A stretch of 64,000 nt of DNA from positions 1,353,501 to 1,417,500 of the forward strand of contig NZ_CP018632.1 in the NCBI RefSeq assembly GCF_002215215.1, given 5' to 3'. This stretch comes from Granulosicoccus antarcticus IMCC3135 (lineage in GTDB: Bacteria > Pseudomonadota > Gammaproteobacteria > Granulosicoccales > Granulosicoccaceae). The position numbers and the translations under genes were made by a program. Under the pieces are notes generated by a model, which was not told where the DNA came from, did not search any database, and saw only the letters and a list, made by a program, of their open reading frames with translations. Below are positions 52,749 to 62,367 of the stretch, one piece after another (the first letter of the stretch is position 1; every line of letters begins with the position of its first letter).

Positions 52749-55700
52749 TTCCGGTGATAACGACTGCGTTGAAAACGTAGCCTCTGTACCGGATTTTACG
52801 CACGAAGCACTAGCTCATCTGCAAGTGCAGAGTGATGACTTTGCGCGGCATGTAGAGAGCTTTCTGGAAGCTCCGGAAGAGGCCGGCCGGCAGGTGCTGT
52901 GTGAGGACCTGCTGCGTTTTCGAAATACACTGGTTTTGCTTGAAAAGAATGCCGCTGTTTTTGTTGCCGAAGAACTGCTGACGTTATTACAGGCAGATCA
53001 GCAGGGCGAGCTGAACAGTCAGGCGGAGTTGGCGCGAGTGCTGCTGTTAGCCACTGATCAACTAAGTGAGCATGTTGCTCTGTTACAACAAGACCCGACG
53101 GTTGACAGTGCCTTGCCACTGTTGCCGTTGGTCAACGACAGCCGCGCCTGTCGAGGTGAAACCCTGCTGTCCGATATGCTTGTGTTGGCAGCTGGTATCG
53201 AATTGCCGGAGGCCCGTATTGCCTCCCTCGGTGAAAATTCCATCGATAGCGAAGCTGACCGGGAATGGGCAAAGCAGCGACAGAGCTGGAACGATCGCGC
53301 TAGTCTGGCGCATCCCAGATTGGCGCAACGATTGCTGAATTGGTGGTCAGGAGATAACCAGGATGCGCAGCGGTTACTGAAGCTTAAAGCCGTTGCCGCA
53401 GAACTTGATTCACTCGCAGGCTTCTGTCGCTCGAACAATTATCTGGATACTCTTCTGCCCCTGTTCCAGGCAAGCTCACTGGTAGCCCGAGCAATCGGGG
53501 TAGGCGAACTGATTGATGGGCCGGCCTTGCGTAGCCTGTATGCACAGCTGGAACGATGCGTTCGTCGAAGTCTGCGAGCCGCGGCACCGGATGATCTACT
53601 GCCGGGTGATCTATTGCGTAACTACCTTTACTATCTGGCGCAGATTGAATCCGATGATGCAGTGGCACTTGGTCTGCGACGACGCTTTCGTCTCGACAGA
53701 ATCCGACAGGCAGCACGTGCCAATGAATTGTGTAACACGCCGACGATCGGTGTTGGCTACCATCTGTCTCGCGCCATTCGTAACAGCATTTCGGCAGAGA
53801 CTGAAACTTTGCGTGTCTGGCTGGAAAATTCGATAGGCGAATCATCGAAAAACCAGCCACGATTGATTCGACTGCGTGTGCGCCTGAGGCAGCTCGAACC
53901 CGTACTGACTCTGATGGGGGCTCCCGAGGCATTGGCCTGTATACAAGGCATCAATGCTGATCTGTGCAAGCTGGACGGGAATCGTTCGGGAAGCTCAGGT
54001 GCTCAACTGACCAGTACCTCTGCCGGTTCTTGCACGTCGGATGATCAGGATCTTCAGGATTCTGATTCTTTCGAACAGATACGTCAGCGCTTGGCCGAGT
54101 CTTTGTTATTACTGGATGTACTGCTTGATAAAAATGCCAGGCGCAGCGTTCTGCGCAGTGCGACACCAGCGCTGCCGGTAACTGTTCAGGGTGAGGCAGT
54201 GTTCGTCGATATGGCGATTGATGCATGCTTGCGAGAGGCCAGAGCGGTATTGCAGGAGGTGTCTGAAACATTAGAAATACATCTGCCGGCGGGGGCGTTT
54301 TCGACCGGTCGATGTCATGCCCTCACTCAGAAAATCATCTCTGTTGACCAGGCTCTGCAGATTCTGCCCTTGCCGGAAGTCACGCCATTGTTACGTGGGC
54401 TTGGTGACCTGCTGACTCATTTGCAATTGCAGGACAGACAGAAGTCTTCGCAGTCGAGCGCTGACAATCGGATGGTGATGCCGATCCATGAAGAGATTGC
54501 AACTCTGCTGGTATCGCTCGATTATTATCTGGGATGCGTGCTGCAACCCCAGGCCTCAGCGAGCCAGTTGCTCATCGATGCTGAGGATGCATTGATGAAT
54601 GCCCGCAATCTGCTTGACGGCAAATCGGCGAATGATGAGACCCGTGTGTCTGAAGGGCAGACTGAGGATGTGGTGGCACGGCTGTTGCCGTTATGGGATG
54701 CCATCGGTGCGGCATTGTCCCGCTATAAAGGAAGTGCCAATGCCGCCTCGCTGGTCGCTATTGGTCAATCTCTGAAATCGTTCAACGATGCTGCCGTTCA
54801 TGGGGCATCTCCGGCGATCGAGTTACTGGCTGCCTCGGCCACTCGATGGTTTCAGTATTTGCAAGGTATTACAGATGAATTGAACGCAGAGCAGCTGACG
54901 CTGCTGGATGAGGTGCATGGTGTGATCCCGCAATTGATTGATCAGTGGTTGAGTCATACAGAAGATGTGCGAGGGCTTGATGAACTGCTGGACAAACTCG
55001 AGGATCTTGAGACAACCCTTGGCTTGCATGAAACCGGTGGGTTGACACTCACTATCGATGATGACCTGCTGCCAGACCCGTTGGATGACTCGGTTCGGCT
55101 GGCATTGGACAACACGCTCCAGCATGTTTTTCATTACGAGTGTCTGGGACATCTGGAAGAGCTGGAATCCTCCATCCGATCGGCCTTGCAGCCTAGTGCC
55201 GGCATCACACAGCGATTGCCCACCGAGCAAATGTTGCGCTCATTACATACTCTGGCTGGCAGTGCACAGGCTGTAGATGCACCCTATATCGCGGCCATCG
55301 TTCAACCTTTGCAGCGTGCCGCCCTGGCACGCCAACGCGAAGGGTCTTCGTTCGACGCTCCAGAAGCCCGTTACATAGGCGAACTGCTCGCAGCCTTGCG
55401 AGCTCGTCTGAACAGTCTGGCTACCGGGGAATCCGTGGAGCCGGAAGTGGAAGCCGTCGAGGCGCGCCTTTCCGCTTTTGTGGCTCGTATCATTCCAGGA
55501 AGCGATGCTGCCGACAGCGGGTTGGGGTTAGCGTCAAATGTTCGATCACTGGATGATGTCTTCGGCGAGGAAGCTGGTGACCTGCTGGACCGATTGCGGC
55601 TGATTGTACATAGCGAGGTACACGGGCCCGGTGAAATTCGATCAGCACTGGCTCTGCTGCATACCCTCAAGGGCAGTGCTCGCATGGCTGGACGCGTCAC

Positions 55701-57555
55701 TATTGCAGAGCATGCGCATGTTCTGGAAAGCGAGCTGAAGAAGTTGCATGAAGCCCCGGCGCTGACGGCTGCGCTGAAAGCAGGGTACGCAACGCTGCGT
55801 GGTCTGACTACGCAGGCATCCGCGCAGCTCAGCGTGACTGGTTCTGGTGGCGAAGCTGCTGTTGCGGGCAACTATCAATCGGATTCCTTGCTTGTCAGTG
55901 ATTCTGCTTTCGAGGGATTGTTGGATCTGGCGACCGATGTCACCGTTAATCAGGCTCGATTGAGCGATGCTCTGGAACGCATGCGTGAGGTCTATCATGA
56001 TATGGAAACGACTTCTCATCGCTGGCGTGCTCTACCAGAGTCCGAACACCAGGAGCATTCACCTGCGGTGGCTGAGATGTTCGCGGATCTGCAGGCCGCT
56101 TGTCTGGTCATGCGTGACGCACTCAACCAGGCGGAACGCGAGCAACCGCAAGCGTCACGTGCCGCTGCCAGCTTGCAACAGACGCTGATTCGTACGCGGC
56201 TGGTTCGAGTCGACGAGGCTCGAGAGCGATTGTCGCAGGCGGTTCAGGATGCGCTTGAAATGACTCATTGCCAGGCGCAGGTCATTATTGAAGGCGGTGA
56301 AGTGACGCTTGATCGAGGCCTCTTCAGGAAATTGCTGGCATCCCTGGAGCATCTGGCGCGCAATGCTATCGTGCATGGAATCGAGACGGAGAGCGAAAGA
56401 GGCAGAGCGGGCAAGTCTCTGACGGGCACAATCAGGCTGTCAGCAAGTATCGATGGTACCGATTTGGTGCTGGATTTCAGTGATGATGGGCGCGGTATCA
56501 ACCGACAAGAGCTGAACAAGCTGCTCGCGGCAAGTGCAGAGCCTCTGGTTGAAACCCATGAAGATCTGCAGGCAACCTTGTTCCGATCCGGGTTTAGCAG
56601 CATCAAATTTCCAACGGCGCTAGCGGGCCATGGTTTAGGGTTATCTGCCGTACAGGCCGTTGTGGAGCAATTAGGAGGGCAAGTGCAGCTGGCGTCGCGG
56701 CTGGGTGAGGGCACACGAATAAGTCTGCGTATTCCGCAGCGCATGGTCGTCAATCAAGTGGTCGTGGTGGAGTGCGAGGGGGCGTTGTTTGCCATTCCCG
56801 TTAGCCAGGTGGAAGCCGTACGTATGGCCGGGGCTACCGTAGAAACACCGCCGAAACATCGCCTTGTGGCTCTAGCGCAACTATTGAGCCGCCAGGTGTT
56901 AAGTGATGCGTCGCTGAAATCTCCTTCAAAAGCCGCTGTACTGGTGAGTGTCAGCGGCCAGGAACTGGCGCTTGAAATAGACAGAGTCATCGGTTATCGC
57001 GAACTGGTCACACAGGCTCTCGGGCCGCAGCTGGCCACATTGCATCAGTACTCGGGAGGCAGCATCCTGTCAGATGGGCGTCAAGTGCTCATTCTTGATC
57101 TGAACAGTGTCGTGGAGGCGCTGGGGCGTGATCAGAGGCTGACGGTGAAGCCTGCTCGCGAGTCGCTGCGCCCGGTTGCGCTGGTAGTCGACGATTCACT
57201 GACCATGCGCACCGCGGCGGCAAGGGTTCTGCAGCGCTGCGGCATCGCAGTCAGGCAAAGCCGCAATGGTGTAGAGGCAATGGAGAGCATGGCGACGGCC
57301 ATTCCGAATCTCATCATTCTGGACATGGAGATGCCACAGCTGGATGGATATGGCTTTCTCAAGAGAATCCTTGAAGAATATGCCCAGGCTTGCCCACCGG
57401 TCATAGTGATAAGTAGTCGTGATAAACGTGCGGATCAGTTGCGGATGGAAAAACTCGGCATCGTGCGATTTTTGTCCAAACCCTATAGCGAATCGCAACT
57501 GCAAGCGGCTGTCGAGGCTGCAGGATTACGTCTGGCGGATCTCACTATCGCCTGA
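52741..57555 (+). CDS. chpA: Hybrid chemosensory histidine kinase ChpA
   Basis: CheA-like kinase with fused receiver, 1604 residues from ATG 52741, which overlaps pilJ; the frame can be extended 15 codons into pilJ. A long helical N-terminal half includes at least two HPt modules with phosphorylatable histidine: SLHTLAGSAQ near residue 835 and LLHTLKGSARMAG near 975. The kinase core has HLARNAIVHGIE, DDGRGIN and GHGLGLSAVQ (about 1190-1325), followed by a CheW domain and a C-terminal receiver (LVVDDSLTMR, ILDMEMPQLDG; about 1478-1600). It is shorter than the 2,400-2,500 residues in Pseudomonas, so several HPt repeats appear to be absent. It should control PilT/PilU motors via PilG. Confidence 0.93.
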   Translation: MDDSGDNDCVENVASVPDFTHEALAHLQVQSDDFARHVESFLEAPEEAGRQVLCEDLLRFRNTLVLLEKNAAVFVAEELLTLLQADQQGELNSQAELARVLLLATDQLSEHVALLQQDPTVDSALPLLPLVNDSRACRGETLLSDMLVLAAGIELPEARIASLGENSIDSEADREWAKQRQSWNDRASLAHPRLAQRLLNWWSGDNQDAQRLLKLKAVAAELDSLAGFCRSNNYLDTLLPLFQASSLVARAIGVGELIDGPALRSLYAQLERCVRRSLRAAAPDDLLPGDLLRNYLYYLAQIESDDAVALGLRRRFRLDRIRQAARANELCNTPTIGVGYHLSRAIRNSISAETETLRVWLENSIGESSKNQPRLIRLRVRLRQLEPVLTLMGAPEALACIQGINADLCKLDGNRSGSSGAQLTSTSAGSCTSDDQDLQDSDSFEQIRQRLAESLLLLDVLLDKNARRSVLRSATPALPVTVQGEAVFVDMAIDACLREARAVLQEVSETLEIHLPAGAFSTGRCHALTQKIISVDQALQILPLPEVTPLLRGLGDLLTHLQLQDRQKSSQSSADNRMVMPIHEEIATLLVSLDYYLGCVLQPQASASQLLIDAEDALMNARNLLDGKSANDETRVSEGQTEDVVARLLPLWDAIGAALSRYKGSANAASLVAIGQSLKSFNDAAVHGASPAIELLAASATRWFQYLQGITDELNAEQLTLLDEVHGVIPQLIDQWLSHTEDVRGLDELLDKLEDLETTLGLHETGGLTLTIDDDLLPDPLDDSVRLALDNTLQHVFHYECLGHLEELESSIRSALQPSAGITQRLPTEQMLRSLHTLAGSAQAVDAPYIAAIVQPLQRAALARQREGSSFDAPEARYIGELLAALRARLNSLATGESVEPEVEAVEARLSAFVARIIPGSDAADSGLGLASNVRSLDDVFGEEAGDLLDRLRLIVHSEVHGPGEIRSALALLHTLKGSARMAGRVTIAEHAHVLESELKKLHEAPALTAALKAGYATLRGLTTQASAQLSVTGSGGEAAVAGNYQSDSLLVSDSAFEGLLDLATDVTVNQARLSDALERMREVYHDMETTSHRWRALPESEHQEHSPAVAEMFADLQAACLVMRDALNQAEREQPQASRAAASLQQTLIRTRLVRVDEARERLSQAVQDALEMTHCQAQVIIEGGEVTLDRGLFRKLLASLEHLARNAIVHGIETESERGRAGKSLTGTIRLSASIDGTDLVLDFSDDGRGINRQELNKLLAASAEPLVETHEDLQATLFRSGFSSIKFPTALAGHGLGLSAVQAVVEQLGGQVQLASRLGEGTRISLRIPQRMVVNQVVVVECEGALFAIPVSQVEAVRMAGATVETPPKHRLVALAQLLSRQVLSDASLKSPSKAAVLVSVSGQELALEIDRVIGYRELVTQALGPQLATLHQYSGGSILSDGRQVLILDLNSVVEALGRDQRLTVKPARESLRPVALVVDDSLTMRTAAARVLQRCGIAVRQSRNGVEAMESMATAIPNLIILDMEMPQLDGYGFLKRILEEYAQACPPVIVISSRDKRADQLRMEKLGIVRFLSKPYSESQLQAAVEAAGLRLADLTIA

Positions 57556-57658
57556 AAGCTCTTGGTTTGAAACATCAAAGCTCAACTTGAGCTTGCATTT
57601 GGTCGTTACAAGAGTAGGATTGGGAAATAAATCCCAACTTCCACTTGAGAGAATTGCC

Positions 57659-59887
57659 ATGAACGTTCGAATCTCCCTGGTCGCAAGTCTGATCAGTGCG
57701 GTCCTGCTGGCTGCCTGCAGCTCTGATGAGGACCTCGGTCCCGGCCCCGATAACGCCAATACCAGTCGCAAGCTCAAAACACTGGAAAACAGTGATACGT
57801 TTCTGGATGCCCTGCGTGCGGGGCTTATAGCGCAGGTATCGGATGCGAACAGCTATCCGGAGCCCGTAGTCGATTCTGATAGCAGCCCAGTATCAGCGGA
57901 AGGGGCGTCTGATTCCGATGCCTCTGACGGAGGCGGTTCTACCGCGAGTCCGGATGATTCAGGCAACGAAGTGACGTCTACCAATGTGCAGGAGCTGGGT
58001 GTTGATGAGCAGGATTGGGTCAAGCTCAGTGGCAATGGCGAGCGACTTTATGTTCTGGAAAGTGCTTATTCTGGCTATGGCTTCCCGAGCATAGAGTTTG
58101 ATGAAATACCACCACCTGACAGCATTGGTATGACAAGCGATGAGGATCCTGGCGATAGTCCCATTGAAGCCCCCGAGGGCTACCAGACGACGTTGCGTAT
58201 TCTTCAGCTCGATGCGGATGCTCCAGATGCTGTCAGTCTCCGAGACTTTCCTGTGCCGCTCGAAGGTGGATATGCGGAAGGCTTCTATTTGTACGAGACT
58301 GAGGATAAAGCGCAGGCGGTACTAACCTCAAACAGTAATAATTACTGGGCTTACTGGTCGGAGTCATACTCATTCGGTGATCAGAGCAGCGTGATTACTC
58401 GAGTCGATGTCACTGACCCTGATAATGCATCTATCACCGGCAGTCTGACGGTTGACGGTCAGATTGTGAGCAGTCGTCGAATCGGTAAATATCTGTTTTT
58501 CGCCTCACGCTTCTATCCGACGATTCCGGGTGTGCAGCCCTATGATCAGACGCCTGAAGCCTGGCAAGCGGCAGTCAACAATGCCGATGTAACCGACCTT
58601 TTGCCTCAATACCAGTTGGACGGATCAGACGTCCAGACTGCATTGATTGATCCTGCCGAATGTTTTGTGTCCGAAGCCGCCAGTAACAATGATTATTACT
58701 CTCCTGACATCATCACTCTGGCAGTGCTGGATCTGGACACGCTGCAGTTCAGTGATAGTGAATGTTACCTGGGTGCCAGCGAAACACTGTACGCATCTCC
58801 GAATGCTGTTTTTCTTGCCACGACTCAATACGACTATTCAGTGGGTCCCATCGCCGAAGACGGAAGTGTGGTTGATGTTGAGCAGGATGTGTTTCCGATT
58901 GATTTCATCTGGTCTGATCCGCGAGTGGATACAGATATTCATCAGTTCGATATTGATGGAGGGCAATTGGTCTACACCGGTTCTGGCACCGTGCCGGGAC
59001 ATCTGGGCTGGAATGAATTACGCAAGCCCTTCAGAATGAGTGAAAAGGATGGGTATCTGCGTGTGGCGACAATGAACGATCGCCAAGGGCTGGAGGAAAG
59101 CCCTATCCTGATGACAGTTTTGAAAGCGGACGGCAATGGCGAGCTGAAAACAGTATCGACTCTACCCAACTCGTCGCAACCAGCCTTCATTGGCAAGCCG
59201 GGCGAGCAGTTGTTTGCCTCACGTTTTCTCGGAGACCGGTCTTATCTGGTGACATTCAGGCAGACAGACCCCTTGTATGTTCTTGACCTGGCAGACCCGG
59301 AGAATCCGTTACTGGCGGGTGAGTTGCAGATCAACGGTTATAGCGACTATCTGCATCCAATTGACGAGAATTACCTACTAGGAATTGGTCGTGACGCGGA
59401 CCCTGCATCGGGTGCTGAGTTGGGAATCAAGTTATCCCTGTTTGATGTGAGCAATCCGGCGTCTCCAAGCGAAATTCAGTCGGTGTTGGTAGGGCAGACC
59501 GGAACTCACTCAAGTGCCTTGTACGATCATCGTGCCATCACCGTACAGTCGGCGACCGAGCAACACCCTACCAGAGTCAGTTTTGGTATTAATGTCAATG
59601 GTCAGGCGCTGCCCAGTAGCTCTGCCACAGGAAATGATGTCTTCAGCTATTACGACTGGACTTACACAGGCCTGCACGGCTTCGATATCTCCACCGGTAC
59701 TGATGCGGGTATTACCTTCAGAGGTGCGATGGTTGTGGAATCTGCAGCTAATGATGATGGTTATTTCTACCCGAGCTATGTCAATGATCGCTCAGTCATG
59801 GTCAATGATTCATTGTTCTATATTCACGGAACCCGGGTCTATGCCGCGCCATGGAACGATCTGGCTAATCCGACGCCTGCTAGATAA
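57659..59887 (+). CDS. Beta-propeller domain lipoprotein
   Basis: Large lipoprotein of 742 residues. The ATG at 57659 gives a signal with lipobox LLAAC (Cys20); longer frames upstream run into chpA. A Ser/Asp-rich linker is followed by a secreted beta-propeller domain (PF09826-like), opening with TNVQELGVDEQDWVKLSGNG and containing repeated IxxVDVTDPDN and LYVLDLADPENP blade edges. Such proteins are known from archaea and bacteria with unknown function. The surface-exposed position and many acidic residues fit calcium binding. It is separate from chpA by about 100 bp including a small palindrome at 57578-57594. Confidence 0.85.
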   Translation: MNVRISLVASLISAVLLAACSSDEDLGPGPDNANTSRKLKTLENSDTFLDALRAGLIAQVSDANSYPEPVVDSDSSPVSAEGASDSDASDGGGSTASPDDSGNEVTSTNVQELGVDEQDWVKLSGNGERLYVLESAYSGYGFPSIEFDEIPPPDSIGMTSDEDPGDSPIEAPEGYQTTLRILQLDADAPDAVSLRDFPVPLEGGYAEGFYLYETEDKAQAVLTSNSNNYWAYWSESYSFGDQSSVITRVDVTDPDNASITGSLTVDGQIVSSRRIGKYLFFASRFYPTIPGVQPYDQTPEAWQAAVNNADVTDLLPQYQLDGSDVQTALIDPAECFVSEAASNNDYYSPDIITLAVLDLDTLQFSDSECYLGASETLYASPNAVFLATTQYDYSVGPIAEDGSVVDVEQDVFPIDFIWSDPRVDTDIHQFDIDGGQLVYTGSGTVPGHLGWNELRKPFRMSEKDGYLRVATMNDRQGLEESPILMTVLKADGNGELKTVSTLPNSSQPAFIGKPGEQLFASRFLGDRSYLVTFRQTDPLYVLDLADPENPLLAGELQINGYSDYLHPIDENYLLGIGRDADPASGAELGIKLSLFDVSNPASPSEIQSVLVGQTGTHSSALYDHRAITVQSATEQHPTRVSFGINVNGQALPSSSATGNDVFSYYDWTYTGLHGFDISTGTDAGITFRGAMVVESAANDDGYFYPSYVNDRSVMVNDSLFYIHGTRVYAAPWNDLANPTPAR

Positions 59888-59910
59888 GGTGTTCTGAATA
59901 AAGTGAGGTA

Positions 59911-59945
59911 ACTGGCCCGAATCACGCTTGAACAGATTCGGGTCA
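59911..59945 (+). terminator. Hairpin after the beta-propeller gene
   Basis: CTGGCCCGAATC (59911-59922) pairs with GATTCGGGTCAG (59934-59945), a 12-bp stem with one wobble and an 11-nt loop. It lies 23 bp behind the stop but lacks a T-run. Confidence 0.5.
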
Positions 59946-60027
59946 GTGGGACTGTGTAATAATCCACTATCACAGAGGCGTCTTTGACCCTCAGTTCGTT
60001 ATTCATACGTGGAAAGTTGCCAGGCAT

Positions 60028-61053
60028 ATGCGAATCGGTATCATTGGTGGTTCAGGTTACACAGGGGTGGAGCTACTGCGGTTGCTGTCCGTCCGTGATG
60101 ATATCGAGATTGTTTTCATCAGCTCGCGTGCGCAGGCCGGCACGCGAGTTGACGCATTGTTCCCCAGTCTGCGTGGTCATGTCGATTTACTGTTTTCAGA
60201 TCCTGATGATGTTACGGACGCATCCTGTGATCTGGTGTTCTATGCAACACCCAACGGTACGGCGATGAATCAAGCCCCCGCCTTGCTGGACAAGGGAACA
60301 CGAGTGGTTGATCTGTCGGCAGACTTCCGACTCAAGGATATTGCCGTGTGGGAACGCTGGTACGGCATGACGCATACCTGCCCGGAGTGGGTGGAGAAGG
60401 CCGTTTACGGATTGCCTGAAATGTATCGCGAAGAGATTGCCTCTGCGCAGCTGGTAGCCAATCCGGGGTGTTATCCGACAGCTGTACAGCTGGGTTTTCT
60501 GCCTTTGGTGGAAGCAGGGCTGGTTGATACCGGGTCACTGATTGCCGATGTCAAATCAGGCATTACCGGTGCGGGGCGTGGCGCTTCTGTTCCGAATCTG
60601 CTGGCGGAAGCAAGCGATAGCTTCAAGGCCTATGGCGTGTCAGGGCACAGACATCTGCCCGAAATCGAACAAGGCCTGGCGAACATGACCGCTGAGAATG
60701 TCAGCCTGACATTCACGCCGCATCTGCTGCCCATCATCCGCGGTATTCATGCCACGCTCTATGCTCGACTGAATCAGGATGTCGATTTGCAGAAATTGTT
60801 CGAAGCTCGTTTTGCGGATGAACCCTTCGTCGATGTCATGCCGGCGGGCGCACATCCGGAAACTCGCTCGGTAAGAGGCACGAACATGTGCCGCCTGGCG
60901 GTTCATCAACCTCAGGGGCGAGGTACGGCTGTGGTATTGGCGGTAGAAGACAATCTGGTGAAGGGCGCAGCCGGGCAAGCTATTCAGAATATGAACCTGA
61001 TGTTGGGGCTGCCGGAGACCAAAGGTCTGTTGCAACCTGCATTGATGCCCTGA
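60028..61053 (+). CDS. argC: N-acetyl-gamma-glutamyl-phosphate reductase
   Basis: Arginine biosynthesis enzyme of 341 residues reducing N-acetylglutamyl phosphate with NADPH. The nucleotide loop is [16 protein letters not shown], and the catalytic cysteine is in [14 protein letters not shown]. The gene order argC-hypothetical-erpA-(anmK)-M23 peptidase is shared with Pseudomonas aeruginosa; here anmK is not present between them. Confidence 0.97.
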   Translation: MRIGIIGGSGYTGVELLRLLSVRDDIEIVFISSRAQAGTRVDALFPSLRGHVDLLFSDPDDVTDASCDLVFYATPNGTAMNQAPALLDKGTRVVDLSADFRLKDIAVWERWYGMTHTCPEWVEKAVYGLPEMYREEIASAQLVANPGCYPTAVQLGFLPLVEAGLVDTGSLIADVKSGITGAGRGASVPNLLAEASDSFKAYGVSGHRHLPEIEQGLANMTAENVSLTFTPHLLPIIRGIHATLYARLNQDVDLQKLFEARFADEPFVDVMPAGAHPETRSVRGTNMCRLAVHQPQGRGTAVVLAVEDNLVKGAAGQAIQNMNLMLGLPETKGLLQPALMP

Positions 61054-61076
61054 GTTCAGGTGCGCAGGCGCTTCGA

Positions 61077-61823
61077 ATGTTCGCTTTAGTGCCCAGGCCC
61101 GTTTTGTGGGCAGGCGTGGCCATGGTGTGTGTGGTCGCAGCGTGGTACGCGGGTAACTTTCAGGGGCATGAGTATGCGGATGAACGAGTTGCTGAATTAC
61201 AGGCTCGTGCCGATGCCGAGTCATTGCAACAACAGGCTTTGACGTCCAGGCTGCAACTGGAGCTGCAACAGCAGACTCTTGCAAGGGATATCGCCGATAC
61301 GCGCGCAGCAGAGTTGCAGGCAGATCTTGATGGCAGTTTGAAATTGTCGGGTGACGATGCGGCAGAACTGGCTTTGTACCGACGGATTGCCGGAACAGCA
61401 GGGGCCAGAGGGGTCTGGGTCGACGAGGTGTCTATTGTTGAGGGGCAGTCGGATCTACTGGCAATTACTCTGGTTCAATCCAAAGGTCGTAATCGAGCCG
61501 TTGGCCGCATTGGCGTTAGTTTGACAGGTGGTGCGGGCGGGGCCGATCGAAAGTGGGTCGTGACTGATAGCCAATCTGGGGTTGTCATTGAAAAACGAGA
61601 CCAGAAGCCTCATATCATTACAGCCGAATCCGCTTCGAAACAGTCCAGTGACGACGCGTTCACAATAGAGTCGTTTGACCTGCGTTTTTTTCAGACAGTA
61701 TTGGTTAAGGTGGAGAACATCACTACCATTGACCCTGAATATATCGAAATCTTTGTTCAACCGGAGGGAAAGCGCCTGAAACCCAGTGTGCAGCGTTTCC
61801 GATGGGCTGAAATTCGATCCTAG
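61077..61823 (+). CDS. Membrane-anchored coiled-coil protein (DUF6776-like)
   Basis: Unknown protein of 248 residues conserved between argC and erpA in pseudomonad-like genomes. One N-terminal helix (VLWAGVAMVCVVAAWYAG) is followed by a coiled coil of about 60 residues (VAELQARADAESLQQQALTS...) and a small beta-rich periplasmic domain. The ATG at 61077 is chosen; the longer frame starts within argC. It starts 24 bp after argC. The function is unknown; topology suggests a cell-envelope structural or assembly role. Confidence 0.8.
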   Translation: MFALVPRPVLWAGVAMVCVVAAWYAGNFQGHEYADERVAELQARADAESLQQQALTSRLQLELQQQTLARDIADTRAAELQADLDGSLKLSGDDAAELALYRRIAGTAGARGVWVDEVSIVEGQSDLLAITLVQSKGRNRAVGRIGVSLTGGAGGADRKWVVTDSQSGVVIEKRDQKPHIITAESASKQSSDDAFTIESFDLRFFQTVLVKVENITTIDPEYIEIFVQPEGKRLKPSVQRFRWAEIRS

Positions 61824-61895
61824 TCGACCAACAATAGTTGACTAAAACGGTAGGTCAAGTACACTGCCAAGTAATGAGAATGAGAGGAATTACCA

Positions 61896-62261
61896 ATGAG
61901 TGCTGAAGTCAGTATTGACGACTTCGAGATGCCTGATCCGCTGGTGTTCACAGAAGCGGCGGCACTTAAAGTCAAAGAATTGATCGTGGAGGAGGGTAAT
62001 CCCGACCTCATGTTGCGAGTGTTTGTTTCGGGTGGTGGCTGCAGCGGATTTCAGTACGGCTTCACATTTGACGAAGTTGTCAATGAAGGTGATACCGAAG
62101 TGAAGAAGGAAGGCGTCAAGCTGCTGATCGATCCGATGAGTTTTCAGTACCTGACCGGTGCAGAAATCGATTACACCGAAGGCCTTGAAGGGTCACAGTT
62201 CGTCATCAGGAACCCTAACGCCACAACGACTTGTGGTTGCGGTTCTTCGTTCTCAGTCTAA
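61896..62261 (+). CDS. erpA: Iron-sulfur cluster insertion protein ErpA
   Basis: A-type Fe-S carrier of 121 residues. The three cluster cysteines lie in [12 protein letters not shown] and [11 protein letters not shown]. The N-terminus [19 protein letters not shown] is typical of ErpA rather than IscA. GAGAGGAATTACC before the ATG gives a good ribosome binding site. A strong terminator ends the transcript just downstream. Confidence 0.96.
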   Translation: MSAEVSIDDFEMPDPLVFTEAAALKVKELIVEEGNPDLMLRVFVSGGGCSGFQYGFTFDEVVNEGDTEVKKEGVKLLIDPMSFQYLTGAEIDYTEGLEGSQFVIRNPNATTTCGCGSSFSV

Positions 62262-62318
62262 CGAGCGACTAGGGAACGTCTGTCAGAGGCAAGCTTCTTT
62301 GCCTTTGCTGACGGCAAA

Positions 62319-62367
62319 AAGCCCGGGTAGTAATGGAATAGAGTCCATTATCACCCGGGCTTTTTTT
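62319..62367. terminator. Bidirectional intrinsic terminator
   Basis: AAGCCCGGGT-N-GTAATGGA pairs with TCCATTAT-N-ACCCGGGCTT over about 18 bp with one bulge, flanked by AAAAA on one side and TTTTTTT on the other. It serves erpA on the plus strand and, read in the other direction, the M23 peptidase gene, whose stop codon lies in the T-run. Confidence 0.92.

Noticed and set aside
61872..61884. Fur-like half site upstream of erpA (TAATGAGAATGAG)
   Set aside because: Only one half resembles the consensus and the dyad is missing. It also overlaps the ribosome binding region.
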